A stretch of 64,000 nt of DNA from Alistipes onderdonkii (GTDB taxonomy: Bacteria; Bacteroidota; Bacteroidia; Bacteroidales; Rikenellaceae), in assembly GCF_025145285.1 (NCBI RefSeq), contig NZ_CP102251.1, positions 372,001 to 436,000 on the forward strand, written 5' to 3'. Each line of letters opens with the position of its first letter. The stretch's first letter is position 1. Both the position numbers and the translations under genes were made by a program. A model generated the notes under the pieces. That model was not told the origin of the DNA and ran no database searches. It saw only the letters and a list, made by a program, of their open reading frames with translations. This document shows, one piece after another, positions 30,433-39,263 of this stretch.

Positions 30433-32274
30433 ATGTATCGCCGGATTTGCATACTCGTGCTGACCCTCCTCGCTGCGCAAAGCGTCTGTTTCGCCCGCAC
30501 GGTCGGCCCCGGCGTGCGGTCGCCGGACAGGGTCTCCCCCGGCGGGTTCTCCCCCGACAGCCTGAACACGGCGACCTCGGAGCGCAACCAGCGCCTCTAC
30601 GACAGCATACAATCCAAAACCAACCGCCGCGCAGTCCCGCGCATGCTTTACAGGATGCTCTTCGTCAAACCCGTACTCGATACGACGATGAACGGGCGCG
30701 TATTGGACGAAAGCAGGTTGCTGGAACCTTATGCCGGAAAAACCGTAGGCGACATCACCATCGAGCGCATGATGCCGTTCGACTCGTGCGGCAACTGGTT
30801 CGAGCGCGCAGGCAACAAGACCCACATGCTGACCCGCGAACGGGTTATCCGGCGCGACCTGCTGTTCAAGCCGGGCGACAAGTTCGATCCCCAGCTGGTC
30901 GTCCGCAACAAGCAACTGCTGCGCTCGCGCCCCTACATCTCCGATACCGAGGTGATCGTCGTACCCGACTCGCTCGATTCGACCCGTGTGAATATGGTCA
31001 TCCGCACGCGCGACAGCTGGACGATCAGCATCGACGCAGGCATACACGGCGAAGGGCGCACCATGGTCGGGCTTTCGGACGCCAACATTTTCGGCACGGG
31101 CAACACCCTGAAATTCAAGACCAATTTCAGCCGCAGGGATTTCTCCTACGGCGGCAACATCGTGGAATACAAAATACCCAACGTGCTGGGGACATTCTAC
31201 ACGGCCGACTTCTCGGCAGGCCGGGACTTCTACAACTCGGAGCTGAACCTCGGGCTGCGCAAGGAGTTCATCCGGCCGACAGACTACGAGATAGGCCTCA
31301 CGTACAGCGACATAAAATCGAAGCGCTACATGGTCGACCTCGACACCTCGCTGCTCGTGAAAGTCCGCAACCTCGACGTATGGGGCGGCAAATCGCGCTA
31401 CATCCGCTCCATAAACTCGAGCGTCTTCCTGACGGGCCGTTACAGCTATGCCCGGTTCAGCCGCCGCCCGCCCGTCACGGCCGACTATAACCCGGCACTG
31501 CACGATTACGACGCCATGCTCTTCGGCGGCGGCCTCTACCGGGAAAAATTCTACACGGCGAACATGGTTTACGGGTTCGGTACCCGCGAGTATCTGGCGA
31601 CGGGTTACAAAGCCGAGCTGGTGAGCGGCTATTCGTGGGGCGAGTTCAACGACGAGATGTACCTCGGCATGTCTTACCAGACCGGCGGTTTCCGGGGGAT
31701 GGGCTACATCATGGGCGGCTTTACGCTGGGAAGCTACATCGACCTCAAAAGCGGCATGTGGCGCCACAGTGCCGTCGACGTAGACCTGAAGTGGTTCTCG
31801 AACCTGTTTCTGTTCCGGCGCAGCCGCATCCGCCAGTTCCTGGCGTTCAACTACACGCAAGGCTGGAACCGGGGCGAAGGCAGCGACGAAATGATCCGCT
31901 TCACCCACGACAACGGGTTGCAGGCGCTCAAAGAGTACGTCACCGGAACCAACCGCATGATCCTCAACACGGAAACGGTGGTCTTCACCCCCTACCAGCC
32001 CCTCGGGTTCCGCATCGCGGTTTTCGGATTCGCGGACTTCGGGCTGATAGGCTATTCGCCCAATATCTTCAAGAACGATTTTTTCACCTCGTTCGGGCTG
32101 GGTGTACGGCTCAGGAACGAGCGGCTCGTATTCAACACGGTGCAGATCCGCCTGGGAATCGCATTCGGCAAACGCGGGCTGGTCGAGAGCGAATATTTCC
32201 GCCTGTCCAACGCCACACGCGTCGAACAGTACCGCTACCGCCCCACCCGCCCTGAGATCGTAGGGTTCAAGTAA
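30433..32274 (+). CDS. Outer-membrane BamA/TamA-like protein with one POTRA domain
   Basis: 613 aa. Signal peptide MYRRICILVLTLLAAQSVCF, a low-complexity linker (about 25-55), a single POTRA-like domain (about 85-180, ITIERMMPFDSC to VNMVIRTRDSW) and a surface-antigen beta barrel (about 190-613) of alternating strands ending in the aromatic-rich EQYRYRPTRPEIVGFK. Likely an outer-membrane assembly or transport barrel; partner and cargo unknown. The final residue is Lys, not the usual Phe. Confidence 0.8.
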   Translation: MYRRICILVLTLLAAQSVCFARTVGPGVRSPDRVSPGGFSPDSLNTATSERNQRLYDSIQSKTNRRAVPRMLYRMLFVKPVLDTTMNGRVLDESRLLEPYAGKTVGDITIERMMPFDSCGNWFERAGNKTHMLTRERVIRRDLLFKPGDKFDPQLVVRNKQLLRSRPYISDTEVIVVPDSLDSTRVNMVIRTRDSWTISIDAGIHGEGRTMVGLSDANIFGTGNTLKFKTNFSRRDFSYGGNIVEYKIPNVLGTFYTADFSAGRDFYNSELNLGLRKEFIRPTDYEIGLTYSDIKSKRYMVDLDTSLLVKVRNLDVWGGKSRYIRSINSSVFLTGRYSYARFSRRPPVTADYNPALHDYDAMLFGGGLYREKFYTANMVYGFGTREYLATGYKAELVSGYSWGEFNDEMYLGMSYQTGGFRGMGYIMGGFTLGSYIDLKSGMWRHSAVDVDLKWFSNLFLFRRSRIRQFLAFNYTQGWNRGEGSDEMIRFTHDNGLQALKEYVTGTNRMILNTETVVFTPYQPLGFRIAVFGFADFGLIGYSPNIFKNDFFTSFGLGVRLRNERLVFNTVQIRLGIAFGKRGLVESEYFRLSNATRVEQYRYRPTRPEIVGFK

Positions 32275-32319
32275 GCGCAACGCGCCGCAACAGACCCGCA
32301 AGCGAAAGCCGCAGGCATG

Positions 32320-32350
32320 AAAAAACGGAGGCCACGGCCCCCGTTTTCGC
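32320..32350. terminator. Bidirectional terminator
   Basis: AAAAACGGAGGCC / GGCCCCCGTTTT between the convergent barrel and WG-repeat genes. Confidence 0.65.
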
Positions 32351-32370
32351 CATTCCCCGCCCGGGGAGCG

Positions 32371-33792
32371 TCACTGCTCGACGATCTGTCCCGTCTCGTC
32401 GATCGTCAGCACCCGGTCATATTGTTTGACCTTTGCCCTGAAATCGTGGAAATCTTCGGCCTCCTGGTACTTGCAGGGGACGACTTCGTTCCCCTGCCGG
32501 TCGATATACCCGTACCCGAGCCCCTTGACGAAGACGCGCGCCAACCCGCAGCTGAACGGATAGGCCTCGTGATACTTGAGCGGCACGACCAACTGGCCGT
32601 TCGTGGCGATATAACCCCAGCGGGCATCGTAGAAATCTTCGGAATTGGTGCCGAAACGCATCACGGCGGCACGCATCTCGCTGAACTCGGCGGCATCGTC
32701 CCACTTGGCAGGGATCACTTCACGCCCCTCGGTGTCGATATAGCCGCAACGAGGCTCCATACCTTGGAAATTCATGCCGTAGAGGTCGGTATTGAAAGGC
32801 GCCAGCCCGTCGTTGAACCTGCCGATGCGTTTATAGCGGAACGAGCTGACCTCACCGCCGTTGCGGTCGACGAGCCCGAAATTGACATTGTTGTAGCTCA
32901 CCACGGCCACCCCGCCCGAGAAGGGCCGCGCCACGGAGAAACGGGGCGAAATAGCCACATTCCCCTTGACATCGACATACCCGTAATTGCCGAACTGCTC
33001 CAGCCTGAACGCTGCGAGCCCCTCGCCCGGGGTGTCGAGGTAGTAATAGCGGCACGGGATCGTCTCGTGCCCCAGCGTGTCGATAAGTCCCCACTGGCCG
33101 CCGTAGGGCTCGTCGCGCAGCACCATGCTGCCGCCGTAGTTCGTCCGGGCATAGCCATCCTTGAAATCGGAAATATAAGAGAAGAAACAAGGCAGCACCT
33201 CACGCCCGTCAGCACCGAGGAAGCCATGTTTGCCGTCGCTCGTCACGGGGATCAGCCCGTAGGCGTTCGGCTCGCCGATCAGGTTATAGGCACAGGGGAC
33301 TATCACCTCGCCGTCTTGGCGCAGGATGCCCCATTTACCGTCGCGCAGGACACGCATCCAGCCCCGTTCGTCGGGTTCGCCGATCTCGGAATAAAGGCAG
33401 GGGATGATGGTTTTCCCCGTTTTGTCGATACGTCCCCAGAGCTCGCCGGCCTGCACCCAGGCCATGCCGTCGTCGAACGCCCCGGCCACCGTAAATTGCG
33501 GAGCCACGACCGCCCGGCCTGCGGTATCTATATAGCCCCACAGCCCTTCGGGCTCCTGCACGGCGGCCAGTCCGTCGTCGAAACTCCGGGCATCTGCATA
33601 ACGGCATTCGATGACCAGCCGTCCCGTCCCGTCGACATACCCCCAACGGCCGACCCCTTCGTTGATATCGAGCACCGCAGCACGGTTATCGTTCACGGAT
33701 CCGACCTCGGCATATTTGGCCGTGCGCTGCTCGAATGTCCGGCCGCATGAAACGAACATTGCGACCGTAAGAAAAAATAGCAGGCGTTTCAT
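32371..33792 (-). CDS. WG-repeat lipoprotein
   Basis: 473 aa. The frame is open to 34011, but the start at 33792 is chosen because it begins a lipoprotein signal, MKRLLFFLTVAMFVSCGR, with Cys after about 15 residues, and a promoter lies 25 bp before it. The rest is about ten WG repeats of roughly 35-45 residues (WGYVDGTGRLVIECRYADA, WGRIDKTGKTIIPCLYSEI, CGYIDTEGREVIPAKWDD). Such proteins form extended propeller-like surfaces; binding partner unknown. Confidence 0.9.
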   Translation of the reverse strand: MKRLLFFLTVAMFVSCGRTFEQRTAKYAEVGSVNDNRAAVLDINEGVGRWGYVDGTGRLVIECRYADARSFDDGLAAVQEPEGLWGYIDTAGRAVVAPQFTVAGAFDDGMAWVQAGELWGRIDKTGKTIIPCLYSEIGEPDERGWMRVLRDGKWGILRQDGEVIVPCAYNLIGEPNAYGLIPVTSDGKHGFLGADGREVLPCFFSYISDFKDGYARTNYGGSMVLRDEPYGGQWGLIDTLGHETIPCRYYYLDTPGEGLAAFRLEQFGNYGYVDVKGNVAISPRFSVARPFSGGVAVVSYNNVNFGLVDRNGGEVSSFRYKRIGRFNDGLAPFNTDLYGMNFQGMEPRCGYIDTEGREVIPAKWDDAAEFSEMRAAVMRFGTNSEDFYDARWGYIATNGQLVVPLKYHEAYPFSCGLARVFVKGLGYGYIDRQGNEVVPCKYQEAEDFHDFRAKVKQYDRVLTIDETGQIVEQ

Positions 33793-33816
33793 AGCTTCTG
33801 TTTTGTATTTTACATG

Positions 33817-33848
33817 CAAAGATAACTTTTTCCCTCCTAATTCTGCAA
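33817..33848 (-). promoter_or_regulatory. Promoter of the WG-repeat gene
   Basis: On the minus strand TTG (33848-33846), 21 bp, TATCTTTG (33824-33817). Confidence 0.75.
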
Positions 33849-33875
33849 GTTTCACGCCCGTATCGCATGGCCGAC

Positions 33876-33908
33876 GAAAAAACCCGGGCGGCAGAACCGT
33901 CCCGGGCA
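33876..33908 (-). terminator. Terminator of the BlaI-M56 operon
   Basis: CCCGGGACGG / CCGCCCGGG on the minus strand followed by TTTTTT, just after the M56 gene. Confidence 0.75.
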
Positions 33909-33937
33909 CGAACTTTTTATATATACTTATGGCCTGA

Positions 33938-35968
33938 TTATTTTTTCTTGGTCTTAATCTCGATGACTCCGTTGCGGGCTTTCCTGCCGTATTTCTCGAC
34001 CGCCGAGGCATCTTTGAGTATGGACATGCTCTCGATCCGGCCGGGATCCAGCCCCTCCAGTTTCTTGGTATCCTTATACACCTTGCCGTCGATCACGAGA
34101 AGAGGTTCCTTTCCCTTTTCAAACGGCGCCTTGCCCGATCCGCGGATCACGATCGTACTGCTCTTCAGCGTACCGGCATCCTCCGTCTGTCCCATATGTT
34201 CGGCGACCTTGCGACGGGCCTCGACGCCGGCTGCCGTCGACCCGGCCTCGGCAGCTTTCGCCAGGGCCGCCTGTACCCGGGGGTCGGCCAAATGCTCCTG
34301 CGCCTGCTGAATCTGCTTCTGCGCCTCTTTCCACTCATCGCTGGCCATATACTTGCGCACGGCCTCCTCCTGCTCGCGGACGGCTGCGAGTTGCGCGGCA
34401 GACAGCTTGCGTGCCGAAGAGAGCTCCTTCTGTGCCCTGTCGAGTTCGGCCTGTGCCTTTTTCCACTCCTCGCCCGACATATATTCGCGGGCAGCCTCCA
34501 GTCCGGCACGGGCGGCCTTCATCCCTTCCTCTGCGGCTTTGAGCCCGGCTTCCGCAGCCTGGGTCGCGTGCCTCGGCGACAATCCGTCAACCTGCACCGC
34601 GTCCGGTTGCGCCTTTATGACGGTCACGCCGCCGTCGTCGGTGACGGTCACCCGGCTCTGGCTGACGACAGTCTTCTTCCCGTCGCTGCCGGTAACGGAC
34701 ACGACACTGCCATGGGTTTTCGCACCGGCGTCCATCCCGGCCTTATCCCGGGGCACCGTCGAGCTGCCGATCACTCTGACATCCGACATTTTCCCGGAAC
34801 CACGCACCACGACCTTGGCAGAGCCGTCCTCGACGTCGACCGAATAATCCTGCGCACCGCCGGCGGCATCCTTCGTCGAAACGACCACTACGCCGTTCTT
34901 GCCTTTCTCGCCGTACAGGGCCTCTGCCGAAGCGTCCTTGAGCACCGTTATGGAAGCGATCCGGTCGGGCGACAGCGACTCTATCGACTCCGCTTCGAGG
35001 CCGTCGACCACGAAAAGCGGCTTGCCGGATTTTCCGTCCGAAGAGTAAAAATTCGTCCCTTCGATGCGGATCGAAACATTTTCTTTTTTACCTTTGTCAT
35101 CAGGAAAAACATAGGCGGTGCGGGCGAACGCCCCGAGGGCAAGCCCCGTCAACGGCAGCAGGAAAAGCACCCTGGCCCCTGCCCACCGCGACGATCTTTT
35201 ACGTAACATCATGGTAATACGGTTTTTAAGTTTACTGTGATTAAAGCTGTTGGCGACTGAGTACCACCTCCCGCCGGCAGCTTTCCTTATTAATAATAAC
35301 TGGTATTGTCTGGCATCGACGCCGCTGTCCAGCACCGCCTCGTCGGCCTCGTATTCATGGATGGCGCGCAACTCACGGCGCAGGAGCCACATCGCAGGGT
35401 TGAACCATTGCAGGCACCCCGCAAGGTCGGTCACCAACAGGTCGAACGAGTGGCGCAGCCTCAGATGAGCCTTCTCATGCAGCACGATCGCCTCGCCGTT
35501 CTCGGCCAGATCCTTTTCCGACATCACGATATAGCGGTACCAGCTGAACGGAATGACCGGCTGGTCGGTGCGTACGAGCACGGAGCCGTCGCCCAGCCGC
35601 TCCCTGTGCCCCCGGCGGATCATGTGCAATACACCGCATACCGACCCGAGCGTCCATAACAACGCAGCAGCGGCTCCCGCAAGGAAAGCGGCCGTCGCCG
35701 CCTTATCCCACGGGAAAGGTTGGGATTCCGGCTCCGCGGACGGGGCGTAGCCCGCATCCTCCGTCACAGGGAGTTCCGGCATGGCCGGGAGTTCGCGGTA
35801 GACCGTAATGACACACAGCGGCAACACGAACGACAACACCATGGCCGCCAGCACCACGATCCGGTTCAGGCGGTGGAAGGTCTCACGGCTCAGCAGCAAT
35901 TTGAAGAAAAGGTAGAACACCGCCAGGCAGGCGCCGACCTTCAGGCTGTATATCATCAGTGTGTACAT
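33938..35968 (-). CDS. BlaR1-like M56 metallopeptidase with two TonB-plug-like segments
   Basis: 676 aa. Three N-terminal helices and a zinc peptidase site LHEKAHLRLRH (about 163) with EYEADEAVL downstream identify the M56/BlaR1 family, followed by a fourth helix (about 270). In place of a penicillin-binding domain there are two plug-like segments, FVVDGLEAESIESL...LKDASAEALYG (about 325-370) and LVIDGKVYKDTKKL...SILKDASAVEKYG (about 625-676), separated by a Lys/Glu/Ala coiled coil (about 475-600, AAEAGLKAAEEGMKAARAGL). Pairs with the upstream BlaI repressor, two bases away. Signal sensed is unknown. Confidence 0.88.
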   Translation of the reverse strand: MYTLMIYSLKVGACLAVFYLFFKLLLSRETFHRLNRIVVLAAMVLSFVLPLCVITVYRELPAMPELPVTEDAGYAPSAEPESQPFPWDKAATAAFLAGAAAALLWTLGSVCGVLHMIRRGHRERLGDGSVLVRTDQPVIPFSWYRYIVMSEKDLAENGEAIVLHEKAHLRLRHSFDLLVTDLAGCLQWFNPAMWLLRRELRAIHEYEADEAVLDSGVDARQYQLLLIRKAAGGRWYSVANSFNHSKLKNRITMMLRKRSSRWAGARVLFLLPLTGLALGAFARTAYVFPDDKGKKENVSIRIEGTNFYSSDGKSGKPLFVVDGLEAESIESLSPDRIASITVLKDASAEALYGEKGKNGVVVVSTKDAAGGAQDYSVDVEDGSAKVVVRGSGKMSDVRVIGSSTVPRDKAGMDAGAKTHGSVVSVTGSDGKKTVVSQSRVTVTDDGGVTVIKAQPDAVQVDGLSPRHATQAAEAGLKAAEEGMKAARAGLEAAREYMSGEEWKKAQAELDRAQKELSSARKLSAAQLAAVREQEEAVRKYMASDEWKEAQKQIQQAQEHLADPRVQAALAKAAEAGSTAAGVEARRKVAEHMGQTEDAGTLKSSTIVIRGSGKAPFEKGKEPLLVIDGKVYKDTKKLEGLDPGRIESMSILKDASAVEKYGRKARNGVIEIKTKKK

Positions 35969-35970
35969 GG

Positions 35971-36339
35971 CTAACGACGGTTTTGGGTTTCGATACGGTC
36001 GATCAGCTCGCGCAGTTCGTCGACCGAGATTTTTTCCTCCTCGACCAGGGCGGAAACGGCCCCGAGGTAGGAGTTCTCGAAATATTTGCTGATGACCCCG
36101 CCCAGCGTGCGGCGCGAAAATTCCTCCTCGGTCACCACCGGGTAATACTGGTAGGTGCTTCCGAAGGTATTGTGGGCGACATATCCCTTGGCTTCGAGTG
36201 CGCGCACCATGGTCGAAAGCGTATTGAAATGGGGCTTGGGTTCGGTGGCGAGCGCCACGAGCTCGCGTACGAAAAGCGGGCCGTGCTCCCAGAAGCAGCG
36301 CATCAGTTCCTCTTCCCTGCGTGTCAGTTTTTCCATCAT
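35971..36339 (-). CDS. BlaI/MecI/CopY-family repressor
   Basis: 122 aa with the family winged helix: LTRREEELMRCFWEHGPLFV, then PHFNTLSTMVRALEAKGYVA and the dimerisation tail GVISKYFENSYLGAVSALVE. In this family the partner membrane peptidase causes cleavage of the repressor on signal. Autoregulation is supported by the operator-like repeats over its promoter. Confidence 0.93.
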   Translation of the reverse strand: MMEKLTRREEELMRCFWEHGPLFVRELVALATEPKPHFNTLSTMVRALEAKGYVAHNTFGSTYQYYPVVTEEEFSRRTLGGVISKYFENSYLGAVSALVEEEKISVDELRELIDRIETQNRR

Positions 36340-36397
36340 ACCGGTCTTGGTTTCTGTTATCCGCCCTGCTCCGATCGGCCGGCCGGGCTTACAGGAA

Positions 36398-36427
36398 CAA
36401 AGGTAACTAAAAAAAATTTATTTGCAA
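36398..36427 (-). promoter_or_regulatory. blaI promoter
   Basis: Minus strand TTG (36427-36425), 19 bp, TACCTTTG (36405-36398). Confidence 0.75.
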
Positions 36428-36463
36428 CTATTTTAAATAGTTTTCTAACTATATTTTTTAGTT
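36426..36463. promoter_or_regulatory. Candidate BlaI operators
   Basis: Two 17-bp dyads of form AACTA-N7-TAGTT: a perfect one at 36426-36442 (AACTATTTTAAATAGTT) and a looser one at 36447-36463, centres 21 bp apart. The first covers the -33 element; a further AACTA half-site lies at 36405. The half-site resembles the known BlaI/MecI ACTA/TAGT pattern. Confidence 0.65.
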
Positions 36464-36505
36464 TTGCAAAAAAATAGCGGAAATACCGGAAGGAAAAGGA
36501 GCCGG

Positions 36506-36577
36506 GAAAGGGCAGGTAGAGCAGGTAGAGCAGGGATAGGAAAGGTTGGAGAGGTTGGGAAAGTTGGGAAAGAAGAT
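36506..36577. repeat. Degenerate 9-bp purine-rich tandem repeat
   Basis: Eight 9-bp units, including two exact copies of GGTAGAGCA (36515, 36524) and AAGGTTGGA, GAGGTTGGG, AAAGTTGGG. Lies between the blaI promoter and the island; no gene. Confidence 0.6.
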
Positions 36578-36637
36578 TTTACAGGCCGGCAGGCATGGAA
36601 GGGCCGGCAAGCCCAGGGGGGGGCTGAAGAGGGAGAC

Positions 36638-36668
36638 AAAAAAGCCCCGGCTCTTCGGAAGCCGGGGT
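36638..36668 (-). terminator. Orphaned terminator, probably that of rpsU before island insertion
   Basis: Minus strand CCCCGGCT-TCCGAAG-AGCCGGGGC then TTTTTT. No minus-strand gene now feeds into it. With the sequence that follows rpsU (GCCCCGGCT at 47964-47956) the stem gains a ninth pair. Confidence 0.75.
36660..36667 (+). repeat. Left island boundary repeat (candidate attL core)
   Basis: AGCCGGGG, identical to 47956-47963. It forms one arm of the orphaned terminator. Confidence 0.6.
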
Positions 36669-36685
36669 GTTGTAGGTAATCGAAT

Positions 36686-36813
36686 ATGCAGAAAATAGTA
36701 AATATCTTGTTTACAGGTATTTAATTCTTTGTTCTGCATGTGTTCCGAGCAATAAAATTGCAGAATCGGGCAGGTTTGACGGTAAGTTATGTTACTTATC
36801 CGTTACCTGCCCG
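36686..36813. promoter_or_regulatory. Inverted repeats before the integrase gene
   Basis: ATGCAGAA (36686) faces TTCTGCAT (36732), and CGGGCAGGT (36767-36775) faces ACCTGCCCG (36805-36813), with TAAGT/ACTTA inside the second loop. Their place between the island edge and the integrase suits integrase arm sites or a control hairpin. Confidence 0.45.
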
Positions 36814-36923
36814 AAATGCTTTGATTTGCATTTAAGGCATTTGTTTTCAGTTCGTTGCATCGAATTTCCGCATAACAAATAACTTGACATTTACGTTTAA
36901 CCCATCCAAAAGTTCAAGTTATT

Positions 36924-38153
36924 ATGCAACGCAGCACTTTCAAAGTCCTTTTCTATGTGAAAAGGCAAGCCGAGAAATCGGGTCAGGTTCCCATTATGGG
37001 CCGTATCACCATCAACGGCACGATGTCGCAGTTCAGCTGCAAACTCACCGTTCGTTCTTCTCTCTGGGATGCCAAAGCCAACAAGGCGGCAGGTAAGAGC
37101 CTCGAATCGCAGCGCATCAACGAGAAGCTGGAAAATATCAAGACCAATATCGGCAAGCAATACCAACGCCTCTGCGACCGTGATTCGTATGTCACGGCCG
37201 AAAAGGTTCGCAACGCCTTCCTCGGTATGGGTGACGACTGCCGCCTGCTGTTGCAGACTTTTGACGAATACCTCGCAGGCTTTCTCAAACGTGTGGGCAA
37301 AGACCGCGCCTATTCCACCTACGAGGATTACTGTCTGCGTCGCAGGCGTCTCGCCGCTTTCCTCGAATACGAATACCACGTCAAGGACATTCCTTTCAAA
37401 GAGCTGAAGCGGGATTTTATCGAAAAGTTCGTCGTCTACCTCTCTACGGTAAAGGGGCTTGCTTCCGGGACGATCTGTGCCGGAGTCAAGAAACTGCGTC
37501 TGATGACCTACACGGCGTATAAGAACGGCTGGATTTCTGTCGATCCTTTCGCGGGGTTCCATGTCAGACCCCAATACGCCGAACGACGCTATTTGTCCGC
37601 TTCGGAATTGCAGGCCGTCATGGACGTCGAACTTCCCAACTACCGAACAGGCATCAACCGGGATGTCTTCGTTTTCTGCGCCTTTACGGGCCTGAGCCAT
37701 TCGGACGTTGCAAAGCTGACTCACGCCGATATTCACACGGACGACAACGGGGATCATTGGATCATCGACAAACGGCAAAAGACAGGTACGCAGTTCCGTG
37801 TCAAGCTCCTTCCCGTCGCTGAAATGCTCTACAAGCGTTATAAGGATACATATCGCACAAGCAAGAAGGTTTTTCCGCTTAAAGGCACTTATAAAACACT
37901 GAACATGTCGTTACGTCATGTTGCCAGACATGCTGGTCTGTCGTTCAACCCGACGATCCACATGGCGCGGCATACCTTTGCCACAACGGTCACGCTTACG
38001 CAGGGCGTACCTCTGGAAACGGTCAGCAAGATGCTGGGACATAAACATATCACCACGACCCAAATCTACGCCCAAATTACCAATGACAAAATCGGGCAGG
38101 ATATGGCGGCGTTGAGCGAAAAACTCGACAGCGTCTTCAAGATTGCGCAATAA
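36924..38153 (+). CDS. Tyrosine-type site-specific integrase (IntDOT-like)
   Basis: 409 aa. Arm-binding and core-binding (SAM-like, about 105-200) domains precede the catalytic domain. Seen: AFTGLSHSDVAKL (Ser where the first catalytic Arg is usual, as in IntDOT of CTnDOT), KRQKTG, HMARHTFATTV (about 346-350), LGHKHITTTQIYAQI (Tyr about 381). It lies about 260 bp inside the left boundary, reading inwards, and should carry out integration and excision of the island. Confidence 0.93.
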   Translation: MQRSTFKVLFYVKRQAEKSGQVPIMGRITINGTMSQFSCKLTVRSSLWDAKANKAAGKSLESQRINEKLENIKTNIGKQYQRLCDRDSYVTAEKVRNAFLGMGDDCRLLLQTFDEYLAGFLKRVGKDRAYSTYEDYCLRRRRLAAFLEYEYHVKDIPFKELKRDFIEKFVVYLSTVKGLASGTICAGVKKLRLMTYTAYKNGWISVDPFAGFHVRPQYAERRYLSASELQAVMDVELPNYRTGINRDVFVFCAFTGLSHSDVAKLTHADIHTDDNGDHWIIDKRQKTGTQFRVKLLPVAEMLYKRYKDTYRTSKKVFPLKGTYKTLNMSLRHVARHAGLSFNPTIHMARHTFATTVTLTQGVPLETVSKMLGHKHITTTQIYAQITNDKIGQDMAALSEKLDSVFKIAQ

Positions 38154-38226
38154 CCCGGCGTTATCCCGGAATATCGTATATCTAATATTCCCTATTTCCG
38201 CCGGCAGGGAATTAAACACCGGAGCT

Positions 38227-38278
38227 GAAAATCCGCAAGGCCATGCGAATCGCCCGAAAGGCGAGCCTTGCGGATTTC
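38227..38278. terminator. Hairpin after the integrase
   Basis: GAAAATCCGCAAGGC pairs with GCCTTGCGGATTTC; an inner CGCCCGAAAGGCG hairpin sits in the loop. Likely terminator between integrase and the convergent DUF3408 gene. Confidence 0.55.
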
Positions 38279-38409
38279 CATCTCCGGCATTTTGCTGGCC
38301 GCTACCGTCGGAATAGGCGACTTTCTGCGCCCCGGACGCTACCCAACGGGCGGCTGCTCCGCAGCACGCATATCAGAAGCCCGAAGTAACCGGTCATTGC
38401 ATTGCCTGT

Positions 38410-38928
38410 TCAAAACGGTCGTCTGTTGTTCTTTTTTTCGTGGAGATAATTCAGCTCGTCGCTGTAAATTGCGATTACGAAGCGCAGCATATTGTCGGCC
38501 AAAGCCGTAAGCCTTGTCGTGTCATCACCCAACAGGTGGAGTATTTCCGACACTTTGTGCTTGGTTCGGGTACTGACATAGATCGCCGAGCGGTTACGGC
38601 AATCCACCGACGCGAAGAACGTGCGTTCGAAATCCGGCAGCGCGATCTTTTTACGCCGGAATCCGGAAGACTCCTTTACGGGAGTCGTTTGGGTGCCGAC
38701 GTCTGTTTTTTCAGCAGTCGGTGCCGATACTCCGGATACCGTTTCCGATGTGTTTCCCTCAGGAGTGTCCGTATCTTCCTCTTCCGGTTCGGGAATCCTG
38801 CGGACGACTTTCGAATCCAAAGGGGCCTGTCCGGCGATCATCTGACGCATCAGCTCCTCGTCGACTTCGATACGGGGATGTTTAGAAGGATTGGGTGCAG
38901 GTTTGTCTGTTTCTTTCAATGAATCCAT
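38410..38928 (-). CDS. DUF3408-type mobile element protein
   Basis: 172 aa. N-terminal half is acidic, Pro/Thr-rich and disordered; the conserved C-terminal part (FERTFFASVDCRNRSAIYVS, then HKVSEILHLLGDD and ADNMLRFVIAIY) matches the DUF3408 proteins found on Bacteroides conjugative and mobilizable elements, where they sit near transfer genes. Resembles small DNA-binding partition or accessory proteins; function not established. Opposite strand to integrase and mob genes. Confidence 0.75.
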   Translation of the reverse strand: MDSLKETDKPAPNPSKHPRIEVDEELMRQMIAGQAPLDSKVVRRIPEPEEEDTDTPEGNTSETVSGVSAPTAEKTDVGTQTTPVKESSGFRRKKIALPDFERTFFASVDCRNRSAIYVSTRTKHKVSEILHLLGDDTTRLTALADNMLRFVIAIYSDELNYLHEKKNNRRPF

Positions 38929-39263
38929 GGTGCAACGTTTTTGAGATTGATTGTTAGCTATACTGTCGTAAAGCGTGTATGTCCGGTTTTATGTTTTAAA
39001 CCATTCAAAATACCGTTTTCCGTTTCATGCGGTTTATATCGGGATAATGACCGGAATAAGAAAACCGACCTTTCATGCTGCAAGATACAACCGACTGAAA
39101 TACCTCGGTTCCGATGTCCGCTCACGACCGCTCCAGTCCGCACCGATGGCTTTTTTTTGCGCCCGGACGGTTGTAATATTGCACCGGGAACCGACCCGTC
39201 CCCGGAAGCCGTAACGGAGGAGTTTTCAAACTTTCGATAGAAATTCTCCGGCGCGGATTTTTG

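Noticed and set aside
33793..34011. Longer N-terminus for the WG-repeat protein
   Set aside because: It would remove the lipoprotein signal; promoter and terminator lie within the extension.
36458..36739. A short Cys/Pro-rich minus-strand frame across the left island edge
   Set aside because: Produced by the 9-bp repeats and crosses the inferred insertion point.
38941..39240. A 99-codon frame before the oriT
   Set aside because: Composition unlike neighbours, no motif, and it lies in a region better explained as control sequence.
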